Source: Propionibacteriaceae bacterium (GTDB lineage Bacteria > Actinomycetota > Actinomycetes > Propionibacteriales > Propionibacteriaceae). Taken from it: a DNA stretch of 57,504 nt. This document shows, in pieces, positions 1 through 7,895 of the stretch. The notes beneath the pieces were generated by a model. It had not been told where the DNA came from. It worked only from the letters and a program-made list of their open reading frames with translations, and did not search any database. The DNA is taken from NCBI GenBank assembly GCA_017882685.1, contig JADGPA010000074.1, forward strand, positions 1 to 57,504, read 5' to 3'. Position 1 is the first letter of the stretch. Each line of letters starts with the position of its first letter. Both the position numbers and the translations under genes were made by a program.

Positions 1-73
1 GATTCGAACCCACGGAGCCGTTAAGCTCGGCCGCTTTCAAGGCGGCTGCACTAGTCCACTATGCGACCTCGCC
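1..73 (-). tRNA. tRNA-Ser(TGA), 3' end cut by window edge
   Basis: Reverse complement GGCGAGG-TC-GCA..TGC-A-GCCGC-CTTGAAA-GCGGC- long variable arm -GGGTTCGAATC; anticodon TGA, class II variable arm, T-loop GGTTCGAATC. Confidence 0.9.
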
Positions 74-117
74 CGTTCGGTTCATCTTACGCAAGCGCGG
101 CGTGACAAGCTGAATCC

Positions 118-1089
118 ATGCGCATTGTCACCGTCACCGCCCCCGGCGGTCCCGAGAACCTGACCCTCAGCGACGCTCCTCGGCCGGTGGCCGGGCCGGG
201 CGAGGTGGTTATCACCGTGCGGGCAGCCGGGGTCAACCGTGCCGACCTGCTGCAGCGACAGGGTCATTATCCGCCGCCTCCGGGCATCAGCGACGTGATC
301 GGCCTCGAGGTCGCGGGAACCATCGAGTCCGTAGGCGGAGACGTCACGGGCTGGAACGTCGGCGACCCCTGCATCGCGCTGCTCGCCGGGGGCGGTTGCG
401 CCGAGCTGGTGAGCGTGCCCGCCGGTCAGGTCGTCGCGCCGCCCGCCGGGGTTGACCTGGTGAGCGCCGCCGGCCTGATCGAGGTCGCCGCAACCGTCCT
501 CTCGAACTTCGACCATGTCCACCTCGGTGAGGGCGAGTCGGTGCTCATCCACGGCGGCGCCGGCGGCATCGGCACCTTCGCCATCCAGTACGCGAAAGCC
601 CTCGGGGCGCGGGTGCTGACCACCGCCGGCTCGGCGGACAAGCTCGACCTGTGCCGGAAGCTGGGTGCCGACGTGGCGATCGACTACCACGACGACTGGG
701 CGGACGCGGTCAAGGCGGCCACGCGCGGCTTGGGCGTCGACGTGATCCTCGACGTCATCGGGGCCAAGTACCTGGAAGCCAACGTCGCAGCGCTGGCCGC
801 CGATGGCCGCCTTGTCGTGATCGGCATGCAGGGCGGAAGCAAGGGCACCCTCGACCTGGGACGGCTGCTGGGCAAGCGTGGCACCGTCACCGCGACGAGC
901 CTGCGCGGCCGTCCGGCCGACCAGAAGGCCGCCATCTGCGCAGCTGTCGCGGAGCGCGTCTGGCCGCTTGTGGAAGCCGGCCAGATCAGGCTGGCCCCAG
1001 AGACCCGCTTCCCGCTCGAGCAGGTCGCGCAAGCCCATCGCCACCTCGAATCCGGCGAGCACACCGGCAAGGTGATCCTCACGCTTTAG
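118..1089 (+). CDS. NAD(P)H-quinone oxidoreductase, zinc-type/PIG3-like MDR family
   Basis: ORF 323 aa; VTAPGGPENL, GVNRADLLQRQGHYPPPPG, GGAGGIGTFAIQYAKALGA. Confidence 0.9.
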   Translation: MRIVTVTAPGGPENLTLSDAPRPVAGPGEVVITVRAAGVNRADLLQRQGHYPPPPGISDVIGLEVAGTIESVGGDVTGWNVGDPCIALLAGGGCAELVSVPAGQVVAPPAGVDLVSAAGLIEVAATVLSNFDHVHLGEGESVLIHGGAGGIGTFAIQYAKALGARVLTTAGSADKLDLCRKLGADVAIDYHDDWADAVKAATRGLGVDVILDVIGAKYLEANVAALAADGRLVVIGMQGGSKGTLDLGRLLGKRGTVTATSLRGRPADQKAAICAAVAERVWPLVEAGQIRLAPETRFPLEQVAQAHRHLESGEHTGKVILTL

Positions 1090-1115
1090 GCGTCCACCTC
1101 CCAACGCGCCACGGC

Positions 1116-1213
1116 GGCCCTTCGGACGCTTGGTTCGCTCCGCTCGCGAAGCTCCTCAGGGACCGTTCGTGCCGCTTCGTTCGCTGCGCTCACGAAGCTC
1201 CTCAGGGACCGTT
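1116..1213. repeat. Two tandem copies of a dispersed palindromic repeat (GGTCCCTGAGGAGC...GCGTCCGAAGGGCC)
   Basis: 34-nt units at 1134-1167 and 1180-1213 match at 32/34 positions; first full copy 1116-1164 has inverted GGCCCTT/AGGGACC ends. Confidence 0.8.
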
Positions 1214-1219
1214 GAGGGG

Positions 1220-3208
1220 TCAGCTGCGCCAGGTGCGCCAGAGGCGGGCGTACTCGCCGTCCCTGGCGATCAGTTCGGCGTGGGAGCCGAGTTCGGCGAT
1301 GCGGCCGTCGATCACCACGGCGATCCGGTCGGCGTCGTGGGCCGTGTGCAGCCGGTGGGCGATCGCGATCACCGTCCGGTCCTCCAGCAGGGCGGCCATC
1401 GAGCCCTCCAGGTGTCGGGCCGTGCGTGGGTCTATCAGCGAGGTGGCCTCGTCCAGCACGAGGGTGTGCGGATCGGCCAGCATCAGCCGGGCCAGCGCCA
1501 CCTGCTGCGCCTGCGCAGGGGTCAGGTGCACCCTGCCGTGGCCGAGCACCGTGTCCAGGCCCTGCGGCAGGCGCTCCACCCAGTCGAGGGCATCGACAGC
1601 CCGCAGTGCCTCTGTGACCGCCGCGTCGACCTCTTCACCCTCGAGCTGCCGGTCGCGGGCCAGCACGATGTTGTCCCGCACCGATCCGACGAACACGTGG
1701 TGCTCCTGGGTCACCAGGGCCACCTCTGTGCGCAGCACGTCCAGCGGCAGCTCCATCACGTCCACCCCGCCGATGTCGACCTCGCCGGTGCGCGGGCCGT
1801 TGATGCCGGCCAGCAGCCGTCCCAGCGTCGACTTGCCCGAACCGGACGGACCCACGATCGCCAACCGCTCACCCGGACGCAGGTCAAGGTCGATGCCGTG
1901 CAGCACGTCCGTGCCGGGCCGGTACGCGAACCTCAGGTCAGAGCCGACCACCTCGGTGCCCTCGGGCAGGTCCTTCCCCGCCGTCCGATCCTCCGGCACC
2001 TCGGCAACGCCGAGCAGCCGGGTGGTCGCGGCAAGGCCCACCTGCAGGGTGTCGAACACCTGGATCAGGCGGTCCATAGGCTCCACAAGGCCCTGAACGT
2101 AGATGGCTGCCGTCGTGATCTGGCCCAGGGTGACCCATCCCTGCGCATAGCCGACCGTCCCGAGCAGCACGACGCCGACCAGCGGAAGCTGGTAGGAGAT
2201 GTCGAGGAAGATGAAGAACAGGTTCCGCAGCGTCATCGTGTAGCGCTCGGCCTGGTTCGACTCGGCGATGTCGGCGTCACCGATGGCGATCCGCCGTCCA
2301 CCCAGCCCCAGCGCCTCCACCGTCCGGGCGCCCTCCACCGTCTCCGTTGTGGTGGAGTTGATCTGGGAATAGGTGCCCGACTCGGTGATGTAGCCCGCCG
2401 CGGCGAACTTCAGGTAGTGCCGGGTCGCGAACCACAGCACGACCAGCGAGCCGACGACAGTCAGGCTCAGGAACGGCGAGTTCAGGACCAGTGCCACCAG
2501 ACTGGCCACGACCAGCACCAGCGACATCACCAGCTGCGGGAACGCCCATCGCACCGATTGGCTCATCTTCGACACGTCGGACGTGATGCGCGTGAGCAGG
2601 TCACCACTGGACGCCGCCTCGACCCGTCCCAGCGGTAGCCGCAGGACGGTGCCGACGATCTCCTCGCGCGCGGCGGCGAGCAGGTCGTAGCCGAGCACGG
2701 TGGACGCGCGGCGGGCGGCGAGCACGAGGCCGGACTGCACCAGCACGATGACGACCACGCCGGCGATGATCGAATCGGCGGCTCCCACGTTGGCGGCCCC
2801 ACCGGTGACCCTGTCGATCAGGTCGCCCAGCATCCGCGGCACGATCAGCCCGGCCATCGCGGCGGCGAGGTTCGTCCCGATGGCGATGGCCAGCATGCCC
2901 CTTCGGGTGGCCAGCAACCGCCTCAGGAACGCCCAGGCTGCGGCGTTGCCGGCCACCGGCAGGCCGCGTTCCGGGTTACGGGACGCAGCGAAGAACACCC
3001 GGGCCCGCTCACCCCGCAGCCGATGCCGTTCGGCGAGCTTGCGGAACCGCTCGCCGATCGGCAGGCCGGCGCGCACCAGTAGGCCCTCGGGGAGACCGGG
3101 GGTCGGGTCGGTGGCTGCCCAGGTGTCGGGCGGCATTCGTGACGCAGGCGGCTCGTTCCTCACCGGCTGCTCCTCAGGCACCGTCCCGGAGCTCGTCGAC
3201 GGCTTCAC
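1220..3208 (-). CDS. ABC exporter half-transporter (TMD-NBD), subunit with intact Walker A/B but degenerate signature
   Basis: GTG start VKPSTSSG; IVGPSGSGKSTL, LVLDEATS, AHRL; signature position reads LTPAQAQQ. Confidence 0.9.
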   Translation of the reverse strand: MKPSTSSGTVPEEQPVRNEPPASRMPPDTWAATDPTPGLPEGLLVRAGLPIGERFRKLAERHRLRGERARVFFAASRNPERGLPVAGNAAAWAFLRRLLATRRGMLAIAIGTNLAAAMAGLIVPRMLGDLIDRVTGGAANVGAADSIIAGVVVIVLVQSGLVLAARRASTVLGYDLLAAAREEIVGTVLRLPLGRVEAASSGDLLTRITSDVSKMSQSVRWAFPQLVMSLVLVVASLVALVLNSPFLSLTVVGSLVVLWFATRHYLKFAAAGYITESGTYSQINSTTTETVEGARTVEALGLGGRRIAIGDADIAESNQAERYTMTLRNLFFIFLDISYQLPLVGVVLLGTVGYAQGWVTLGQITTAAIYVQGLVEPMDRLIQVFDTLQVGLAATTRLLGVAEVPEDRTAGKDLPEGTEVVGSDLRFAYRPGTDVLHGIDLDLRPGERLAIVGPSGSGKSTLGRLLAGINGPRTGEVDIGGVDVMELPLDVLRTEVALVTQEHHVFVGSVRDNIVLARDRQLEGEEVDAAVTEALRAVDALDWVERLPQGLDTVLGHGRVHLTPAQAQQVALARLMLADPHTLVLDEATSLIDPRTARHLEGSMAALLEDRTVIAIAHRLHTAHDADRIAVVIDGRIAELGSHAELIARDGEYARLWRTWRS

Positions 3209-5061
3209 TCGTCCTCCTCCATGCCGCGGCCGACGACGGCGCGATAGGCCGGGTCGGACAGCAGGTCGGCGTGGCGACCGCGCGTGACCTCGCGTCCGTC
3301 GACGAGCAGCGAAACCTCGTCGGCGTAGTGCAGCACCAGCGGCGAGGCGGTCATCACGACGGTGGTGCGTCCGCGCCGGTGCTCCACCAGGCGTCCGGCG
3401 ATCGCAGCCTCGGTGTGGGCATCGACGGCAGAGGTCGGCTCCACGAGCACCAGCACCTCCGGATCGAGCAGCAGGGCGCGCGCCAGCACCACGCGCTGCC
3501 GCTGTCCGCCGGACAGCCCGCGTCCAAGCTCGTCGATGCGGCCCTGCCAGCCGCCGGGCAGTCCGGCGTAGACATCCTCGGCCGCCGCGGTGTGCAGAAC
3601 CGCTTCGGCCTGCTCGCGGGTGTGGGTGCCCCACGGGTCCACAGCCTGCTGCAGCGTGCCGGCGAACAGCTGGCTGCTGGTGTCGCTCACCACCACCGTG
3701 CGCCGCAGGGACGCCAGCGGCAGCCGGGCGAAGTCGACCCCGTCGGCGGTAACGCCCCAGTCGGCCTCGCCCAGCGCGGCGTCGGCCGAAGCGGACGCCG
3801 ACCGGCGGGCCGCCTTCTCTGACCGCGCCTTCCGCGCCGCGCGTCCCTTGAGCCCGGGCTCGTCGGCAGCCACCTCCTCCTGCACCTGCTGGGTCGGCAG
3901 GTAGCGTCCGAGGCGATCGGCGAGGGACGCGGAATCCTCCGGCGTAGCACTGACGACGGCGAGGAACCGTCCCGGCTCGACGTGGACGCCGCTGTCTGCG
4001 TCCACCAGGTGCGGGCGGGCAGCCAGTGGCTCGACGCCCTCGCGGAACGGCACGTCGGCGTCCAGCAGGGCAATGGTCTTGCGGGCGGACACCAGCCCCT
4101 GCACCCACTTCTGGCCGAACTCGAAGAAGGTCTGCATCGGCCACACCATGAACACGGCGTAACCGACGAAGGAGACCAGCTGACCGACGCTGAGCCGTCC
4201 CTCGATCATCTCGTGAGAACCGAGCCAGACCAGGGTGACCAGGAGCATGCCGGATAGCAGCACGCTGATCGTCTCCGTCACCGCCTGCCACGTGCCCGTC
4301 GCGACCCCGAGATGACGGACGCGCTGCGACTGCGCTGCATAGTTGTTGCCGAAGGTCAGCTCGCCGCCGATGCCACGGAGGATCCGCAAGCCGCTGACGA
4401 TGTCGGTGGCCATCGAGGTGAGCTCACCGGTCTGGGTGCGCTCTGCGGTTTGCGCTGTGTTCAGCGGGCGCAGCACCGGCGAGGCCGCAGCGACCAGCAG
4501 CGGCGCGGCCACCAGCACCACCCAGCCGAGCGGCGGTGACGTGCTGAACATCAGGGTGCAGACAAGGATGAATGCTGCGAGCGATCCGATCGCCCGCGAC
4601 AGCACCTCGATGGTCTGGCCGAACGTGTTGGAGTCCGAGGACGAGATGCTCAGCACTTCACCGGTCGGCAGCCGGCGGCTCAGCACGTGGCCGAGCTGGA
4701 CGGCCTTGCGGGTCACCAGCTTCTGCGTGCCGTACAGCGCGATCAACCACGCCCGCACCACCAGCGTGTGCTGCAGGATGCCGGCGGCAGCGCCGATCAG
4801 GATCACCACAGCCAGAAGGCTCGACCACCACAGGCTGGCCCCAAGGTCGCCCTTCAGGATGCCGTCGTCGATCGCCTTGCCCAGCAGCAACGGACTGGTG
4901 GCCGACGGCAGGAACCACAACAGGCCGGCGACAGCCATGGCCCAGACCACGTCCGATTGCACCCGCAGCAGCCAGAACAGGAACCTGCTCGGGCTACGGG
5001 TGTCAGGGCGTGACGTCTCTGCCGGTGTGTAGGCGTCGACGTCTGGTGGGAAGTCATGCAT
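3205..5061 (-). CDS. ABC exporter half-transporter (TMD-NBD), subunit with degenerate Walker A and intact LSGGQ
   Basis: LSGGQRQRVVLARALLLDPEVLVLVEPTSAVD; overlaps the next gene by 4 nt; an upstream TTG at 5070 is also possible. Confidence 0.9.
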   Translation of the reverse strand: MHDFPPDVDAYTPAETSRPDTRSPSRFLFWLLRVQSDVVWAMAVAGLLWFLPSATSPLLLGKAIDDGILKGDLGASLWWSSLLAVVILIGAAAGILQHTLVVRAWLIALYGTQKLVTRKAVQLGHVLSRRLPTGEVLSISSSDSNTFGQTIEVLSRAIGSLAAFILVCTLMFSTSPPLGWVVLVAAPLLVAAASPVLRPLNTAQTAERTQTGELTSMATDIVSGLRILRGIGGELTFGNNYAAQSQRVRHLGVATGTWQAVTETISVLLSGMLLVTLVWLGSHEMIEGRLSVGQLVSFVGYAVFMVWPMQTFFEFGQKWVQGLVSARKTIALLDADVPFREGVEPLAARPHLVDADSGVHVEPGRFLAVVSATPEDSASLADRLGRYLPTQQVQEEVAADEPGLKGRAARKARSEKAARRSASASADAALGEADWGVTADGVDFARLPLASLRRTVVVSDTSSQLFAGTLQQAVDPWGTHTREQAEAVLHTAAAEDVYAGLPGGWQGRIDELGRGLSGGQRQRVVLARALLLDPEVLVLVEPTSAVDAHTEAAIAGRLVEHRRGRTTVVMTASPLVLHYADEVSLLVDGREVTRGRHADLLSDPAYRAVVGRGMEEDE

Positions 5062-5070
5062 AGCCGACAA

Positions 5071-5099
5071 ACACTACGCGCACAGGTGCGCCCTGTCAG
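5071..5099 (-). promoter_or_regulatory. Sigma70-like promoter of the ABC exporter operon: CTGACA-N17-TAGTGT
   Basis: Minus strand -35 at 5099-5094, -10 at 5076-5071, ATG only 9 nt past the -10 (near-leaderless). Confidence 0.6.
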
Positions 5100-5105
5100 G
5101 GCGCA
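5087..5105. promoter_or_regulatory. Perfect dyad TGCGCCCTG-T-CAGGGCGCA overlapping the -35, candidate operator
   Basis: 9-bp perfect arms with 1-nt centre in divergent intergenic region. Confidence 0.55.
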
Positions 5106-5161
5106 AGAATTCCGATCCCTGACGCTTAGACTCGGGCGCAACCCAGTGAGGGAGCCGGTAC

Positions 5162-6283
5162 ATGCTGATCGACTTCGCCCCGTCCGCGCGGTCCAGCGTC
5201 GGGATCGAGTGGGAACTCGCCCTCGTCGACCTCACCAGTGGCGAGCTGATGCCGGCGGCCGGAGAATTGCTCGACGCGTGCGGCGGCGGGGAGGACCGCC
5301 CGATCCGCAAGGAATACCTGCAGAACATGATCGAGCTGGTCTCCGGCGTGCACACCCGCGTTGCGGACGCCGTCGCGGACCTCGCCGGCAGCTTTGCCGT
5401 GGTCCAGGCGGCAGCAGCCGACATGGGCGTCGGCCTGATCGGTTCCGGCACCCACCCGTTCAGCCGCGCCGCAGCCCAGCGCAGGTTCGAGGGACCGCGC
5501 TACGACGTGGTGGCCGACCGCACCCAGTACTGGGGCCACCAGATGGCGATCTGCGGCACCCACGTCCACGTCGGCGTCGACGACCGGGACCTGGCGCTGC
5601 CGATCACCAACGGCCTTGCCCGGTTCTACCCCTACCTGCTCGCGCTGAGCTGCGCTTCGCCGTTCTGGGAGGGCGAGGACTCTGGATACGCCTCGCAGCG
5701 CACCATGCTGTTCCAGCAGCTTCCGACCAACGGCCTGCCGTATCCGATGCGCGCGTGGGCGGACTTTGAGGACTACGCGGAGGAACTGTTCGACTCCGGC
5801 ATGATCAGCACCCCGTCGGAGATCCGCTGGGACGTCCGTCCGTCGCCGAAGTTCGGCACGGTGGAGAACCGGACGGCCGATTCAGTGCCGACCTTTGCTG
5901 AGCTCGGCTGCCTTGCCGCGCTCACCCAGTGCTTCGCCGAGTTCGTCTCGCGCAGCTATGCCCACGACCACACGTATGAGTTGCTGTCGCCATGGCTGGT
6001 GCGGGAGAACAAGTGGCGAGCGGCCCGCTACGGCATGGACGCCTCCGTGATCACGCCCAATCCGGCCCGGCGCCAGGTGCCGCTGCGGGAGGGTCTGGCG
6101 CAGTGGCTGGAGCGGCTCGCGCCCATCTCCCGCGACCTCGGGTGCGAAGCGGAGCTGGCGTTCGCAGCGACCATCGCTGAGAAGGGAGCCAGCTACCAGC
6201 GGCAGCGCGCGGCCGGCGGCGCGGAGCGGGCACTGCGGCTGCTGCTGGCCGAGACCGGCCGGGAATCGCCGTTCGCCCATTAA
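5162..6283 (+). CDS. Glutamate-cysteine ligase family (GCS2/YbdK-type carboxylate-amine ligase)
   Basis: SSVGIEWELALVD, CGTHVHVGVDD, RWDVRPSPKFGTVENR. Confidence 0.9.
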   Translation: MLIDFAPSARSSVGIEWELALVDLTSGELMPAAGELLDACGGGEDRPIRKEYLQNMIELVSGVHTRVADAVADLAGSFAVVQAAAADMGVGLIGSGTHPFSRAAAQRRFEGPRYDVVADRTQYWGHQMAICGTHVHVGVDDRDLALPITNGLARFYPYLLALSCASPFWEGEDSGYASQRTMLFQQLPTNGLPYPMRAWADFEDYAEELFDSGMISTPSEIRWDVRPSPKFGTVENRTADSVPTFAELGCLAALTQCFAEFVSRSYAHDHTYELLSPWLVRENKWRAARYGMDASVITPNPARRQVPLREGLAQWLERLAPISRDLGCEAELAFAATIAEKGASYQRQRAAGGAERALRLLLAETGRESPFAH

Positions 6284-6292
6284 TCTGGCGCC

Positions 6293-7024
6293 GTGAAGCC
6301 CTTCCTAATGCTGGCCACCCGTGACCACGACGAGGCCGCCATGGCCGAATTCCGTTCGGTGCTGCGGCACTCAGGGCTCGCCAGCGGGCTGCTCGAACAC
6401 GTGCGGGTGGAGTCGCGTCCCCTGCCGCCGCTCGACCTGGCCGACTACTCCGGGGTCATCCTCGGCGGCAGCTCGTTCAACATCTCCGACTCGCAGAAGA
6501 CCGACCTGCAGCAGCGCGTCGAGGCCGACCTGCTCGCGCTCGTCGAGCTGATCGTCGACACCGACTTCCCGTTCCTCGGCATGTGCTACGGCGTCGGGGC
6601 CGTCACCACCCATCTCGGTGGGACGGTGGACCGCACCCACGGCGAGGCGGTGGGGGCCGTCGAGATCACGCTGACCGCGGACGGTGTCGCCGACCCGCTG
6701 CTGGCCGGCATCGACGAGCACTTCCAGGCCTTCGTCGGCCACAAGGAGGCGTCCAACGGCACCCCACCGAGCGTGACGATGTTGGCGACCGGCACGCTCT
6801 GCCCCGTCCAGATGTACCGGGTGGGCGCCAACGTCTACGTCACCCAGTTCCACCCCGAGCTGGACGCCGACGACCTGACCGCCCGCATGCGCATCTATCA
6901 GCACGCCGGCTACTTCGACCCCTCCGAACTCGACGACCTGATCGCCATGGCCTACGCCAGCGGCGTCAACGGCCAGCAGCACCTGGTGCTGTCGAACTTC
7001 GTCCGCCGCTACTCGTCCGACTGA
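6293..7024 (+). CDS. Class I glutamine amidotransferase
   Basis: GGSSFNISD, FPFLGMCYGVGAV (nucleophile Cys), VYVTQFHPE. Confidence 0.88.
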   Translation: MKPFLMLATRDHDEAAMAEFRSVLRHSGLASGLLEHVRVESRPLPPLDLADYSGVILGGSSFNISDSQKTDLQQRVEADLLALVELIVDTDFPFLGMCYGVGAVTTHLGGTVDRTHGEAVGAVEITLTADGVADPLLAGIDEHFQAFVGHKEASNGTPPSVTMLATGTLCPVQMYRVGANVYVTQFHPELDADDLTARMRIYQHAGYFDPSELDDLIAMAYASGVNGQQHLVLSNFVRRYSSD

Positions 7025-7785
7025 GCTGGCATCGGAGGCCCACCGCGCAGGTTGTACACGCGGAACAGCACGGCGTTGGCCACGCCGATCGCCTTGCCCT
7101 GCGCCGCGGTGATGCCGCCGATCAGGTCGCGGGGGGCGGGGTGGCCTGGCAGGTCGCCGAGGTAGCCGCCGTGCGCCTCCAGTGAAGCGATGCCGCGCTC
7201 CAACGGTTCCCCGGACACGTCCACGGCGTGGGTCGGCCGGCTGTCACCGGAGACCAGCAACCAGGTCGTGCCCCACTTCGGCAGGCCCTCTACTGCGGCC
7301 AGCTCGGGGAACACCCAGGTGTTGTCGGCGTCGCGCACTGCGTCAATGCAGGCGAGCCCCGCGGCCCTGTGGTCGGCCTGGTTCAGGCCCGCAACGAACT
7401 CCACGTCCCAGGAGCCGCTGACGACGACATCCGGCCTGAACCGCCGGATCTTCCGCGCGATGTCGCGGCGGAGATCGAGGGAGTAGACCAGCATCCCGTC
7501 GGGGTGGTCGAGCATGGTCAGGTCCTTCACACCCACCGCGTCGCAGGCCGCCCGCTGCTCGCCGGCCCGGAGCGCTCGGGTCTCCTCCGGCGGACGCTGC
7601 ATGCCGGCCTCTCCTCCGGTGAGCAACAAGTACGCCACCTCGACGCCGGCCGCCGTCCATTTCGCGATCGCCGCCGACGTGCCGTACTCGACGTCGTCGG
7701 GGTGAGCGACAACGCACAGCACCCGCTGGAAACCCGCGTCGGGGAGGGCTTCCATGCTCGGCCGTTCGATGCTGGGTTGGCTCAT
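7009..7785 (-). CDS. PIG-L family deacetylase
   Basis: CVVAHPDDVEYGTSA; LLLTGGEAG; 16-nt tail-to-tail overlap with the previous gene. Confidence 0.9.
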   Translation of the reverse strand: MSQPSIERPSMEALPDAGFQRVLCVVAHPDDVEYGTSAAIAKWTAAGVEVAYLLLTGGEAGMQRPPEETRALRAGEQRAACDAVGVKDLTMLDHPDGMLVYSLDLRRDIARKIRRFRPDVVVSGSWDVEFVAGLNQADHRAAGLACIDAVRDADNTWVFPELAAVEGLPKWGTTWLLVSGDSRPTHAVDVSGEPLERGIASLEAHGGYLGDLPGHPAPRDLIGGITAAQGKAIGVANAVLFRVYNLRGGPPMPAQSDE

Positions 7786-7895
7786 GACTCACCCTAGGCC
7801 GGTGCCACGTTGGCCAGCAGGTGGCAGCCCTGCCACCGTCGGGGCGTGAAGAAACGTATGGACGCGCCGCTGCGGGTCAGCGCAGGATGGGGCCC

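Noticed and set aside
651-2638. Long plus-strand ORFs (481 and 502 aa) over the MDR gene and ABC exporter
   Set aside because: Antisense or out-of-frame to well-supported genes; low-complexity His/Arg/Gly-rich translation
3287-4291. N-terminal half of the 1023-aa minus ORF 1220..4291
   Set aside because: Out-of-frame read-through in the overlapping ABC gene; real start is the GTG at 3208
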